This document shows positions 1 through 9,629 of a stretch of 64,000 bases of DNA, piece after piece. This DNA comes from Commensalibacter melissae (GTDB taxonomy: Bacteria; Pseudomonadota; Alphaproteobacteria; Acetobacterales; Acetobacteraceae), in the NCBI RefSeq assembly GCF_009734185.1, contig NZ_CP046393.1:550501-614500 (forward strand). Direction: 5' to 3'. Under the pieces are notes generated by a model. The model had not been told where the DNA came from and made no database searches. It worked only from the letters and a program-made list of their open reading frames with translations. The position numbers and the translations under genes were made by a program. The first letter of the stretch is position 1. Each line of letters opens with the position of its first letter.

Positions 1-49
1 AAAGCGTGCCAAATAATTATATGTCTAGTTCGCTTTTATTAAAAATTAA

Positions 50-1140
50 ATTGTGAATATCTGCAATTTGGGTTCAGTTATTGCCCGAAAAAATTGAAGG
101 TCTGTTATAATCTTACGGTTCAACTGTTCTACTGCAATTCATGATCAGTATGGATTATGCATAATTGTTCTTCCAATTGCAATGGTATCAGCTTGTATGA
201 CTTGCCAAAATAGTTTTGGCTTTCAATGGAAAGGATATTACAACAACAGTAATAGTTGTAATGTCTGTTTGTTGCTTTATTTTCTCTGCAAAAAAAGCTT
301 AAAACCTGGTTGGCAGGAATCAGCAGACCAAGGTCAAGATTGCAGATGAAACGTGAATAACAGCAAAACCTAGTTTTTCCGATTTCTTGCAGAACAAGAT
401 GGATTCTTACAGATTTTATCCGATTTTGACTTAATCAATAGCGGAAATTTTTGCCCAAACAAGAATGTTGGTAGAAATTTCTTTCTTAAGGCTTAATAAA
501 CCTTTAAAGGGAAATGTATGTGGTTAAGTGAGTTTTTTTATATTAATCTGATCTGAGATTAGATGGTAGAAAAAGAAAAGCATGAAGTAATATTCATTAA
601 CCATATGAATGTCGATGTCATTCAAACCGATTATTTTTTCGTTGCTAATTAATTAATAAAATCCAGATTTGTTTTTTTGATTACCCCTTGATGGTCGTTC
701 TCGTTGGCACAGGAGAAACCAGAAAAAATGGCTGAAGGAACAGTGGTTTGCCTGCCATATAGGTCAAGATGGAAGAATAGGATGCATATCTTTGGTTATG
801 GGTTTTCCATGGAATATGAGTTGAAACTTTTCAATCAGCATAGACCAGTTGAATGGCGACTGACATTGATGATTAACGTTGTATATAGAACTCAAGACCA
901 TTTTTAGTTTGTTTGCTTCTTCAGGCCATAATTCGACACAATGAGGACAAGTTTTTCTTTTAAGTGAAACAGCTGTTGCCTTGATAATAAAAAAAACAAT
1001 TACAGATTTAATCTACTGCCAATATGAACAAGATGCCAATCTGTTTTTTTCAACATTGGCACTATATTGGCATAATGGCGGTATGATAATACGGTTTTCC
1101 AGAGATGGGGAACCGATTTTATGGTTCAAAAAGGTGAATC
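50..1140 (-). pseudogene. Decayed old yellow enzyme (NamA/YqjM-like NADH:flavin oxidoreductase)
   Basis: No long frame survives, but minus-strand fragments in all three frames follow the order of an NADH:flavin oxidoreductase of the YqjM/XenA type. From the N-terminus: LENRIIIPPLCQYSA (about 1102-1056), FIIKATAVSLKRKTCPHC (about 990-935), AIQLVYAD for the usual IQLAHAGRK (about 860), GLNDIDIHMVNEYYFM for the usual GFDVIEIHxAHGYLLH (about 630-583), ILVWAKISAID for LFVRISATD (about 470-436), FAEKIKQQTDITTI (about 290-250) and ADTIAIGRTIMHNPY for the C-terminal GRxxLxNPYW (about 195-148). Total span matches a protein of about 360 residues. In-frame stops and shifts occur throughout, so it cannot make an enzyme. 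It lies about 55 bases downstream of the nfsB-like gene on the same strand and was probably its operon partner. Ends are approximate. Confidence 0.8.
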
Positions 1141-1194
1141 AATAACCTATTATTGTTACACAATATTGTAATCGTTAAAAGTCAGTTATCCTGA

Positions 1195-1851
1195 TTAACA
1201 GAATGTAAAGAGTTCCTCTTTGGGGAAACGTGATTTAGGTTGTTTGGCGTTATAATCAGTTTTATCATGATAACCTAAAGTAATTACAAGAATACTTGTA
1301 AATCCTTTTTCTTTTAGGTGGAATTCTTTGTCTAAAATATCTGCATCAAATCCTTCAATGGGACTGGCATCTATATTTGCTAACGAGGCACCTAGTAATA
1401 AGTTTCCAAGAGCAATATAACCTTGTTTTGCTGTCCAATTGGGAAGATCCTTTAGAATTTTTTTATGCAGATTCATATATCCGATATAAAGATTGATAAA
1501 TTCTTCCTTGTTTAAATTTGGGTTATGACGGCCATCCTTAATTTCTTGTTCAATAATTTTGCGAATATAGGATTCATCCATATCTGTTTTTGAACAAATA
1601 ACAATTGTATGTGAAGCACGGTCAACCTTGTGTTTATTATAAAGGAATTCTTCCCTTACCATTGATGAGGCAACGCGCTTAATACCATTTTCCGTGGAAG
1701 CAACAATGAAGTGATAAGGTTGTGAATTAATTGAAGTAGGTGTGTAGCGTAAAAGGTCAACTAACTGATTTATAATATGATCAGGAATTTTTTTTGTTGG
1801 ATCATATCTTTTAGCGGTAAAGCGACGTAGTGCAAATTTTTCGATATCCAT
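1195..1851 (-). CDS. nfsB: NfsB-like oxygen-insensitive NAD(P)H nitroreductase
   Basis: 218 residues, the usual NfsB length. The N-terminus (MDIEKFALRRFTAKRYDP, then LLRYTPTSINSQPYHFIVAS) matches the FMN-binding start of NfsB nitroreductases, and the C-terminal region with PIEGFDADILD and the SILVITLGYHD strand is also family-typical. The enzyme is a cytosolic FMN homodimer that reduces nitroaromatics and quinones with NAD(P)H; its physiological substrate is usually unknown. The gene is followed on the same strand by the ruined old yellow enzyme, so a two-gene flavoreductase operon has apparently lost its second member. The upstream 500 bases hold no gene. Family is certain; the exact substrate is not. 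Confidence 0.88.
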   Translation of the reverse strand: MDIEKFALRRFTAKRYDPTKKIPDHIINQLVDLLRYTPTSINSQPYHFIVASTENGIKRVASSMVREEFLYNKHKVDRASHTIVICSKTDMDESYIRKIIEQEIKDGRHNPNLNKEEFINLYIGYMNLHKKILKDLPNWTAKQGYIALGNLLLGASLANIDASPIEGFDADILDKEFHLKEKGFTSILVITLGYHDKTDYNAKQPKSRFPKEELFTFC

Positions 1852-2354
1852 GATTATCCTTACGTTAATAATTCATAATAAAATTATATACATGTAAAAA
1901 ATGTATAATAAATTAATATATGCCTATAATCGTAAAATGAATGGAAAAAGAGATCAACCTTAAAATGGTCGGTTTATATTACGATTATTATAAAAGTGAT
2001 AAAGAATTATATAGTTACAGCCCGTATAATGATAGATAAGATATACATGCAATTCAATTCTTTAATTATTAATTAATTTACAAATCTTAGCTTGTATTGA
2101 GTGTTTCGTGAAATGTTTTATTAATATAGAAATTTGCACCAAAAAAATTAATTTATCAATTTAAACATGTTATTTTTTAAAAGTGTATTTTTTCAAATTT
2201 TTTGTGTTCATTTATGAGATTCAACAACATTTTAATTCTTCATAGTAAATAGATGAATAACTTGAAGATTAGGCAGTGTATTTAGATAGGATTTTACGGT
2301 TATTTTGTACAGTGGTATTATCTCAAAATATTTTATTAAATTTTTAATAAGATA
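1852..2354. other. AT-rich gene-free stretch
   Basis: About 500 bases between the nfsB start and the stop of the small membrane protein gene. Long A and T runs, stops in all frames, and no recognisable RNA, repeat or gene remnant. It must hold the nfsB promoter near its left end, but I cannot place the -35 and -10 boxes with confidence. Confidence 0.5.
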
Positions 2355-2606
2355 TCAGTCAAAAAGGTTTTGACATTTTATTTTACTAAACAGAATTGAT
2401 AGCGTAATAATCAGCAAGGTAAATAAATTTATCGAGGTTAGAGAGGAAAGATGCGATAATTTTATAGGAATGGGACCTGTAGTAACAGATTGAGGTCCAT
2501 AGGTTAAAAGGGTAAGGGCATAAAAATCAATAGTGAGAATATAAATTGTCCATGCGATAATACTGCTAAACAAGATACCATAAATGATACGGTTAAATTT
2601 TAACAT
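2355..2606 (-). CDS. Small two-helix membrane protein of unknown function
   Basis: 83 residues with two hydrophobic segments, about residues 8-35 (IIYGILFSSIIAWTIYILTI) and 58-75 (INLFTLLIITLSILFS), joined by a polar loop, ending in a short basic tail. A strong ribosome binding site (AAAGGAGGAAGG) lies just upstream of the ATG, which supports it as a real gene. I do not recognise the family. It stands alone on the minus strand downstream of the purF operon and could belong to the same transcript, about 140 bases after the SDR stop. Confidence 0.6.
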   Translation of the reverse strand: MLKFNRIIYGILFSSIIAWTIYILTIDFYALTLLTYGPQSVTTGPIPIKLSHLSSLTSINLFTLLIITLSILFSKIKCQNLFD

Positions 2607-2747
2607 GCTTCCTTCCTCCTTTCACAGGATATGATTTTTACATTCGTAATATCCCATTATTTCAAGTAGGTTTACCATTATATTGAAAATTATAAAAAAA
2701 ATCAATTTAATAAAGTGGTTATATCAATTAATTTTGACTTATTAACG

Positions 2748-3440
2748 TTATGGATTTTGTTTTTTTAGTAAAAAAGCAAGAATTATTTTTGCCGTTTTTT
2801 CTGGCGAATTAAGCTTATCTTTATCTTCCGCAGGAAAAAAGGATTGCCTTAATAAGGTTTTAGTTGGCGGAGGGGTAATGGTTTGAACATGAACTGTAGA
2901 GATATCCTTTATTTCTTCTTTCCAACAATTTATAAGATTTTGAATAGCTGCCTGAACAGAGGTGACTGATCCCCAAAATGCACCGGGTTTTGTTATCCCC
3001 TGAAGAAAAAGAGCTTGAGAATTTGGTGTGGCGCATAACAATGGGGACAAAGTTCGAACAAGTTTCATACAGCTTGTAAGGTTGATGGAAATATTTTTTG
3101 ACCAGTCTTGATCCGTTATTTGGTCAACAGGTGTAAGTGGCGTGTAATAAAAGGCTGCATGAATGAAAATATCAAGTCGATGGAATTGCTGGGCAATGGA
3201 AGGGCCAATATTATCAATTGTTGTATCGAATGGATTTTTGGGTTGCAAATCAAATGGAAATAAGGTGGCCTTACCACCTTTTTGGCGGATCATATTATCT
3301 GTCTGTATTAATCCTCCCTGCGTTCTTGCGCTGAGAACGCAGTGTGCACCAGCCTCGGCCAATGCTATGGCACAAGCCTGACCTATGCCACGACTTGCAC
3401 CAGTAATGAAAGCCACTTTGTTTTTAAAAGACAGTTTCAT
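2748..3440 (-). CDS. SDR-family protein, probable pseudoenzyme, coupled to purF
   Basis: 230 residues. The Rossmann nucleotide motif TGASRGIG (residues 13-20) and the SINLT strand near residue 120 are intact, so it has the short-chain dehydrogenase fold and may still bind NAD(P). The catalytic region is not intact: where relatives read roughly YWGAYAASKAALE this protein reads FWGSVTSVQAAIQ, putting Val at 159 and Gln at 163 in place of the catalytic Tyr and Lys. The preceding serine strand reads FLQGITKPG, so the catalytic Ser also seems to be missing. The frame is open over the full family length. Its ATG shares one base with the purF stop (TAATG), so it is translationally coupled to purF. 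Role unknown; a structural or binding role is an inference. Confidence 0.8.
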   Translation of the reverse strand: MKLSFKNKVAFITGASRGIGQACAIALAEAGAHCVLSARTQGGLIQTDNMIRQKGGKATLFPFDLQPKNPFDTTIDNIGPSIAQQFHRLDIFIHAAFYYTPLTPVDQITDQDWSKNISINLTSCMKLVRTLSPLLCATPNSQALFLQGITKPGAFWGSVTSVQAAIQNLINCWKEEIKDISTVHVQTITPPPTKTLLRQSFFPAEDKDKLNSPEKTAKIILAFLLKKQNP

Positions 3441-4918
3441 TATTTATTTTGTGTTAGGTTCATGTCATGATCTGTAAGTTGAATAGGATAGTCTCCTGTA
3501 AAACATGCATCACAATATTGCGGCTTTTCGTTATTTCTTTCCTTTTCTTCCAGAGCTTTGTATAATCCATTGCATGAAATGAATCCCAGTGAATCTGCCC
3601 CAATCAATTTGCACATTTCATCAATATCATGTGTGTGTGCCAATAGTTTTTCTTTTGATGGAGTATCAATTCCGTAATAACAGGAAAACCGTGTGGGGGG
3701 AGAGGCAATACGCAGATGAACTTCGGCTGCTCCTGCAGCTCTGACCATTTCAACGATTTTTTTGGATGTTGTTCCACGGACGATGGAATCATCAATTAAA
3801 ATGACGCGTTTGTCTTTTAAAATTGAACCGTTTGTGGAGTGTTTGAGTTTTACTCCAAGATTACGGATTTGATCAGTCGGTTCAATAAAAGTCCTTCCTA
3901 TATAATGACTACGGATTATGCCTAACTCAAATGGAATATTGCTGGCTTTTGCATAGCCGAGCGCAGCAGGCACACCGGAATCGGGAACAGGAACAACAAT
4001 ATCTGCCTCAACGGGATTTTCAAGCGCGAGTTCGGCTCCAATTTTTTGACGTGCTATATATACGGATTTATTTTCAATAATGGAATCGGGACGGGCAAAA
4101 TAAACATATTCGAAAATGCAAAAGCGATGAGAAATATTATGAAAAGGTTTAATGGAACGGATACCCTCATCATTAATGATGATGACTTCACCAGGCTCGA
4201 TATCACGGACAAATTCCGCGCCCATGCTGGAAAGTGCACAGGTTTCACTGGCAACAACCCAGCATTCTTTTTCCTTATTCTGGTTGAGTTTGCCGAGTAT
4301 CAGGGGACGAACACCTAACGGATCACGAGCGGCAATTAACATATCCTTGGAAAGGGCCACCAGAGAATATGCACCCTGAACCTGTTTTAAGGCATCAATA
4401 AAGCGGTCAATAACATTGCTGTAAAGGGAAATGGCAATCAAATGGATAAAGACTTCGCTGTCTGTACTGGATTGAAATAGGCATCCTCTGCGTACCAGGG
4501 ATTGTCTAAGGAGTTGTGCATTGGTAAGATTTCCATTATGGGCAACAGCAAATCCACCAAATTCAAAATCACCATATAAAGGTTGTACATTACGAAGCTG
4601 CGTGGCACCTGTTGTAGCATAGCGATTGTGACCAATCGCAATTCCACCTGGTAATTTGGCGATAACCTGGGGATCAGCAAATACTTCACCGACCAGCCCC
4701 AAACCACGATGAATATGAAAATTTCCATCGTAAGTAACAATACCTGTCGCTTCCTGACCTCTATGTTGTAAGGCATGTAATCCCAATGCAGTCAATGATG
4801 CGGCATCCTGTGTTGTCCAAACGCCTACCACGCCACATTCCTCATGAAATTTATCATCTTCATGATCTGGGGATGTATGTATTGTTGAATAGGATATTGA
4901 TTCGCTAGATTTATTCAT
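3440..4918 (-). CDS. purF: Amidophosphoribosyltransferase (PurF)
   Basis: 492 residues. It catalyses the first committed step of purine synthesis, making phosphoribosylamine from PRPP and glutamine in the cytosol. The chain begins with a 27-residue propeptide, then Cys28 (EECGVVGVW), which becomes the N-terminal nucleophile after cleavage. The glutaminase domain shows GHNRYATTG and AHNGNLTNA. The phosphoribosyltransferase domain carries the PRPP loop VILIDDSIVRGTTSKK. Cysteines in RFCIFEYVYF, FSCYYG and YCDACFTGD match the iron-sulfur ligands of the Bacillus-type enzyme. It lies downstream of cvpA and overlaps the SDR gene by one base, the usual alphaproteobacterial cvpA-purF arrangement. Confidence 0.97.
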   Translation of the reverse strand: MNKSSESISYSTIHTSPDHEDDKFHEECGVVGVWTTQDAASLTALGLHALQHRGQEATGIVTYDGNFHIHRGLGLVGEVFADPQVIAKLPGGIAIGHNRYATTGATQLRNVQPLYGDFEFGGFAVAHNGNLTNAQLLRQSLVRRGCLFQSSTDSEVFIHLIAISLYSNVIDRFIDALKQVQGAYSLVALSKDMLIAARDPLGVRPLILGKLNQNKEKECWVVASETCALSSMGAEFVRDIEPGEVIIINDEGIRSIKPFHNISHRFCIFEYVYFARPDSIIENKSVYIARQKIGAELALENPVEADIVVPVPDSGVPAALGYAKASNIPFELGIIRSHYIGRTFIEPTDQIRNLGVKLKHSTNGSILKDKRVILIDDSIVRGTTSKKIVEMVRAAGAAEVHLRIASPPTRFSCYYGIDTPSKEKLLAHTHDIDEMCKLIGADSLGFISCNGLYKALEEKERNNEKPQYCDACFTGDYPIQLTDHDMNLTQNK

Positions 4919-4975
4919 CGCAATTCCGAAAATAAATGAATAGATAAGGGTTTTATGAGTTAAAAATGGCCAGGA

Positions 4976-5641
4976 TTATTGTGAGGGAGCAGTTGAGGAA
5001 TATCCCCCCTCTGGTTGAACAGCAGACAGCTCATCATTATGCGATTGATCTGTTGAAGAGGATTGATGAGATATTCCATTATGTAATCCAGTTCCGTCAG
5101 GTATTGATACTCTTGGTGTCTTTGTTTGGGGGACAACAACATCCCGTTGCATTGAGCTTGGGAGAAGATTATTAATCAGGACAGCTCCCTGATATATATA
5201 GGAAACCATTTGACTTTCTTGAAGAGGTTCAGGCCATTGTGCGGCAGGAAAAATTATTCCGCCAATCAGATAGAGAATGGCCAACCCTGCATATCCCTTA
5301 ACCCCACCACATATTGCACCAAGTAATCTGTCCAGACGACCCAAAAGGGAGATTCGTGCAGAATTTTGACCGACAACGGCATTTGCCAGCGCATTAATGA
5401 CAATACAGGTCAAGGCAAATATAACAATAAAGGAGGCAATATTTGCCAAATTTTCAGAGTTTACGTAAGGCGATAGCTTGGGGGCAAGATCGGGATACCA
5501 GCGATTGGCCAAGCTGGCTGCAATAATCCATCCAAATAGACCTATACATTCACGAGTAAACCCTCGCGTAAGACCGGATAAGGCACCAAGGATAATTACA
5601 CCAAGACAAACAAGATCAATCCAGTTCATAGAATTAAGCAC
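4976..5641 (-). CDS. cvpA: CvpA family membrane protein
   Basis: 221 residues with four hydrophobic segments in the first 160 and a polar, low-complexity tail rich in Ser, Gln and Pro (from about residue 165) that is probably disordered. MNWIDLVCLGVIILGALSGLTRGFTRE is the typical CvpA opening (given here only as the stretch spanning residues 5-31). CvpA is needed for colicin V production in E. coli and is linked with envelope stress tolerance; its mechanism is unclear. The longest frame begins at a GTG (5641), but the ATG at 5629 gives the start seen in relatives; no strong ribosome binding site separates them. It precedes purF by about 55 bases. Confidence 0.88.
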   Translation of the reverse strand: MLNSMNWIDLVCLGVIILGALSGLTRGFTRECIGLFGWIIAASLANRWYPDLAPKLSPYVNSENLANIASFIVIFALTCIVINALANAVVGQNSARISLLGRLDRLLGAICGGVKGYAGLAILYLIGGIIFPAAQWPEPLQESQMVSYIYQGAVLINNLLPSSMQRDVVVPQTKTPRVSIPDGTGLHNGISHQSSSTDQSHNDELSAVQPEGGYSSTAPSQ

Positions 5642-5843
5642 TTGATTAACTTATTCCCTTTAATAAGATTATAAAGCGGTATTAGTAAATAAACAATTCA
5701 TTTACCGCAATGGGTAAATAAAAAATATTTTTATAATTTTTAATTACAAAAAACAAATAACTGTAAATTGTTTGATAATCATGGATCTCAATTATGAAGG
5801 TGGTTGAACTATATCATAAATAGAAATTATTTTTTAGAGTTTT

Positions 5844-7577
5844 TCAATCACGGGTTAATATATTATCTTCACGTTGTAAAATCTTGATTGGATCATTGTC
5901 GTAATTTTCTGTATCCTCTTCAGGTTGCAGACGGCTGGGTAATAGCATTCCATTCTGATCCAGAACAGGGTAGGCGGCTGAAGCTACAACATGAGTGTTT
6001 GTACGTTTTAAATCACGGGCCAATTCAATCATGAATGAACCATACTGAATCTGGTTTTTTTTATCGTCTGTGCTTTGTCGAAGATTTTCATAATAGATAG
6101 CGATAACTTTGCTTTCAATTTCACGGAATATATCCTTCTCTTCGGCAAGTTTACGGGCAATATTCTCGTCTTCATTAATCAGCAAGGTTGCTGTTGTATG
6201 CAGATTTTTATGGATGCGTCGCATCATTTTTTGCAATGGATCCATCATGGGTTTTGGTAAAATGATTCTTTGTTTAACCATTTTCTGTACGGTTGAAAGA
6301 ACATTCCTGTCCAGGACATCACCCGCATTGGCAATTTGTGTACAGAAGGTTAGGATTTTTTCCACCTGATTCAATTCATTTTGATTCAAAGCTTCGGGAT
6401 CCAAACCGGTGACGTAACTTTGTATTGAGTTTGTTAATTTATCTAGCGTATTATCAAAACGTCGTGCGGCGCTGGCAATTTGAGGCGTTTGATTTTTAAA
6501 ACTATCGTCAACACCATTCAGCATTTTTTCCAAAATATCACATAAACGCAATGATTCTCGGGTTGCATTGCCAAGGGCAAGAATAGGTGATTGAATGACG
6601 GATTTATCAAGATAGACTGGTTTGGAGGGATCTTGAACAGTTTCCTCTTTTGTGCGTGGAAATATTTTTTTTAGTAAATTGGCGTAGGGGGTTAGGAAAG
6701 GCAAGAATAGAAGTGCCGTTGCAATATTAAATAATGTGTGAAAATTGGCAATAGATCGGTTGATATCAGGATAGTAATATGTGAACCAATGGGTGAGTGG
6801 ATGAATAAAGATAAAGACAATGGCCGCACCGATAACACGGTTTATTAAATTTCCCATAGGTAAACGTTTGGCAATCACGTTTTTCCCTGTTCCCTCTATC
6901 ACGGGATTGAGAGCGGTACCGATATTGGCGCCCAAAACCATGATAAAGGCTGTTTCAGCAGGTATGACATTGTGAGAGGCGAAGGACGCTATTAGCAATA
7001 CAACCGCCACGGAAGAATGCATAATCCAGGTTAGGATCATTGATAATAAAATTGTAATAAAAGGCATATCTGTAATGTTGCCCAATACTGTACGAAGCGC
7101 TGGTTGGTTGGTATAGGGATGAAGGATTACCAGAAATTGATGTAGGGAGATCAGAATCAGGCCTAATCCGATGAAGACGCGTCCAAAATCACGGATATGA
7201 TTAAGACCCCGGCGAAACATGATGACGCCTACCAAAACAAAAAGGGGTGCGATACGGGACACGTCAAATGATAATAGCTGGACAATTAGGGTGGTTCCAA
7301 CATTTGCCCCCAGCATAACCGCCAATGCAGAAGGTAGTCCGATTACCCCATTGGCGGCAAATCCAGTGATCATAAGTCCCGTTGCAGTTGAGGATTGCAA
7401 GATTGCAGTGATACCTGCACCTGCGATAAAAGATTGGAATCTGTTTCGTAACATGGTTGACAGGAAATGATTTAACCGTGCGCCAAACGCTCGTTGCACA
7501 CCGGTTTGAACCATATGAACACCCCATAAAAGCAGGGCAACACTACCAGCAAGATCAATTACAGTAACAAAATTCAA
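5844..7577 (-). CDS. Na/Pi cotransporter family protein with PhoU-like tail
   Basis: 577 residues. The first 310 or so form a NptA/YjbB-type sodium-phosphate cotransporter with two inverted repeats, each holding a QSSTAT-like signature (ILQSSTATGLMITG near residue 60; WIMHSSVAVVLLIA near residue 185) and GANVGTT / GANIGTA motifs. The remainder (about residues 330-560) is helical and PhoU-like, as is common in this family. It probably moves phosphate across the inner membrane; direction and regulation cannot be read from sequence. It is a single-gene unit on the minus strand with a 330-base upstream gap. Confidence 0.9.
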   Translation of the reverse strand: MNFVTVIDLAGSVALLLWGVHMVQTGVQRAFGARLNHFLSTMLRNRFQSFIAGAGITAILQSSTATGLMITGFAANGVIGLPSALAVMLGANVGTTLIVQLLSFDVSRIAPLFVLVGVIMFRRGLNHIRDFGRVFIGLGLILISLHQFLVILHPYTNQPALRTVLGNITDMPFITILLSMILTWIMHSSVAVVLLIASFASHNVIPAETAFIMVLGANIGTALNPVIEGTGKNVIAKRLPMGNLINRVIGAAIVFIFIHPLTHWFTYYYPDINRSIANFHTLFNIATALLFLPFLTPYANLLKKIFPRTKEETVQDPSKPVYLDKSVIQSPILALGNATRESLRLCDILEKMLNGVDDSFKNQTPQIASAARRFDNTLDKLTNSIQSYVTGLDPEALNQNELNQVEKILTFCTQIANAGDVLDRNVLSTVQKMVKQRIILPKPMMDPLQKMMRRIHKNLHTTATLLINEDENIARKLAEEKDIFREIESKVIAIYYENLRQSTDDKKNQIQYGSFMIELARDLKRTNTHVVASAAYPVLDQNGMLLPSRLQPEEDTENYDNDPIKILQREDNILTRD

Positions 7578-7909
7578 GGAATATCCTCTTTTAAAGTTTT
7601 AAGTTATTGAAGTTAGAAGAAAAATTTTTTTAAATAAAAAAAGTTATAAATTAAAATTATATAAATAATTGAAAAATTCCTTGTCAAAAGGTGAATATAG
7701 CATAATTTTATGCGCTTGAAATTAAACTTTCCAATTTAATTATCGAAACTGTCGGATTTAAATTTAGAAAATATTACTGGTATCGGTTTTCGTTAATTGG
7801 GATATTTTGATAATATATTGATTTTTTTGATATTTTTCAGAAAGAAAATTGCTTTTCCATCATTTATATCATAAATTGAAACAATTACTATTTCTATATA
7901 AAGGAGAAT
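7578..7909. other. Divergent AT-rich intergenic region
   Basis: Separates the Na/Pi cotransporter gene (leftward) from a small rightward gene, so it should carry promoters for both. It is strongly AT-rich, and no hairpin, operator or Pho-box-like repeat stands out by eye. A clear ribosome binding site (AAAGGAG) closes it at about 7900-7906. Confidence 0.5.
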
Positions 7910-8125
7910 ATGAATATGTCAGTATCGGATCATGATTATATCAATTTTTCACAAGATGATGAATTGAATTATATTTTAAAAAAATATCATAAATCTCAAA
8001 CGCATGAAAATCGGGTTGAACTGAAAAAACTTGGTCAAGCCTATAAGGATGAAACAAAGTCAAAAATGCTAAAACATGCTGAGTTTTATCCTTATCTAGA
8101 AAAACACTTAGATAAATTAAGATAA
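7910..8125 (+). CDS. Small charged protein of unknown function
   Basis: 71 residues, soluble, rich in Lys, Glu, Asp and Tyr, predicted helical with no membrane segment or cysteine. It is preceded by AAAGGAG. Spacing favours the second ATG (7916, MSVSDHDYINF) over the first at 7910. I do not recognise the family. It stands alone, with about 250 gene-free bases behind it. Confidence 0.6.
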   Translation: MNMSVSDHDYINFSQDDELNYILKKYHKSQTHENRVELKKLGQAYKDETKSKMLKHAEFYPYLEKHLDKLR

Positions 8126-8381
8126 ACTGGGGTTGAGGATGATAAGGGATTATATGTTTTAAAAAAATTGTGGTAAGGGATTAATTTTTAAATAGTAAAA
8201 GGTGATAAAGCCATCACTATGTTATTGTTATGTAAATTATAAATTATTCTAACCTTATCACAATGTTATTGAATATAAATATAAGATTTAAATTAATTAT
8301 TTATTATTGTGAATCGAATAATTGATTATATTTTTTAATAAATACCGTTTTGCTAATTTTAAATTCTATTTATGGAATGAT

Positions 8382-9539
8382 TTATAACGGAAAACTATCA
8401 ATAATTTGGTTCTTGGTGTTTTCGAGTTTATCAAAATAGCTTAAATCAAGTTGTCTTAATGGAATATGATTTAAATTTTTGAATAAAACGGGGTTATAAA
8501 AATTTATTTCTGTACGATGTATGCCTGCGAAATAATCAAAGAATTTCCATTTTCCTCCATCATGCAATTTATTATCCCACAACCAAATATTTGGGATATG
8601 ATAGCTGTCTGCAATAACAAGTCCATGTAAACTGCTGGATGCAATATATTTGCAGGATTTTAGCTGGTCAATAAAAACGTTAATATCAGGATCGGTGATA
8701 TCAATAAAAAGAGTATTGGGTGTATTTTGTAATATTTGCTCTACCCAGCTCTTTTTATATTGACTGTGATGAACAATAAGACCCCAGTCATATTTTTTTT
8801 CTTTGTTGGGGTTATATATACGATCACATATTAATCCAGGATCCCCATAAGGTAATTTACATTTATGTGAAGTTAAGGATTCATGGGTCAATGGTCCACG
8901 TAATAAAGAAATCTTGAATAATTCAGTAGGTAATGAGGAAGGTGAAAGAGTTCCGCTCCCCCATACAGGATAAATTCTGTTTCTTGGTGTTGCCCAGTTT
9001 AAAATGCTGCCTATTCCGATTAAGTCTGTGTTTTTTAAATTGGTTCTACATATTATTTTTTTACTTAAATATCCAATAATATATAAATTTAGTTCATCAC
9101 CTATATTTGTGAACTGTTTGTTGCGCCACCAATACAGATTAACAGAATTGTTCATTTTTTTGTTAACCAGAGTGTTGAATTGGTTTATATCAAATTTTAT
9201 TTTATGTGCTTTTTGAAGCTTAAATTTCTTCCATTGTTTATTTTTTAGCTGTACAGTTTGAAATAATGTTTGATGATGATGTGTTGTAATGGGAATATTA
9301 TAATAATAACAGTTTAATCGTCGGGAAATAAAAGAGTAATTTCCGGGAAATTGATGTTTTATAATAACATGATCAAACAGGTTTTTTTTATCATGGATGA
9401 ATCCTGTTTTCATATCAGTTGTGGACAAATAAACAGGGTGGTGATTGTTTTTTTTCTGAACCATATAGAGGTGATGGTTTAGATAGCATAAAGAAGATTC
9501 TTCTTCAGTTCTGCAGATTATAAAATTTTTAAGTGACAT
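8382..9539 (-). CDS. Polysaccharide pyruvyl transferase family protein
   Basis: 385 residues. From about residue 135 the chain shows the family core: NIGDELNLYIIGYLS, GIGSILNWA, VWGSGTL, LRGPLTHESL, YGDPGLI, a GLIVHH strand and the C-terminal IASSSLHGLVIADSYHIPNIWL. These are typical of the CsaB/WcaK/ExoV group, GT-B-like enzymes that attach pyruvate ketals to cell-surface sugars. The first 130 residues are not recognised and may be an extra domain. No sugar synthesis genes are next to it (metH lies upstream), so its acceptor sugar cannot be inferred. Some family members have other surface-glycan roles. Confidence 0.82.
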   Translation of the reverse strand: MSLKNFIICRTEEESSLCYLNHHLYMVQKKNNHHPVYLSTTDMKTGFIHDKKNLFDHVIIKHQFPGNYSFISRRLNCYYYNIPITTHHHQTLFQTVQLKNKQWKKFKLQKAHKIKFDINQFNTLVNKKMNNSVNLYWWRNKQFTNIGDELNLYIIGYLSKKIICRTNLKNTDLIGIGSILNWATPRNRIYPVWGSGTLSPSSLPTELFKISLLRGPLTHESLTSHKCKLPYGDPGLICDRIYNPNKEKKYDWGLIVHHSQYKKSWVEQILQNTPNTLFIDITDPDINVFIDQLKSCKYIASSSLHGLVIADSYHIPNIWLWDNKLHDGGKWKFFDYFAGIHRTEINFYNPVLFKNLNHIPLRQLDLSYFDKLENTKNQIIDSFPL

Positions 9540-9629
9540 AGTTAAAAAAGTTTTTAACCTAATTTAAATTTTGTCACCTAAATTAAATGTGAATGTTTAT
9601 TGCGTCAATGAAAATTCATATTTTTATTG

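Noticed and set aside
704-907. Open frame of 67 codons on the plus strand
   Set aside because: It lies antisense to the decayed old yellow enzyme and has no ribosome binding site; it is a shadow of that gene.
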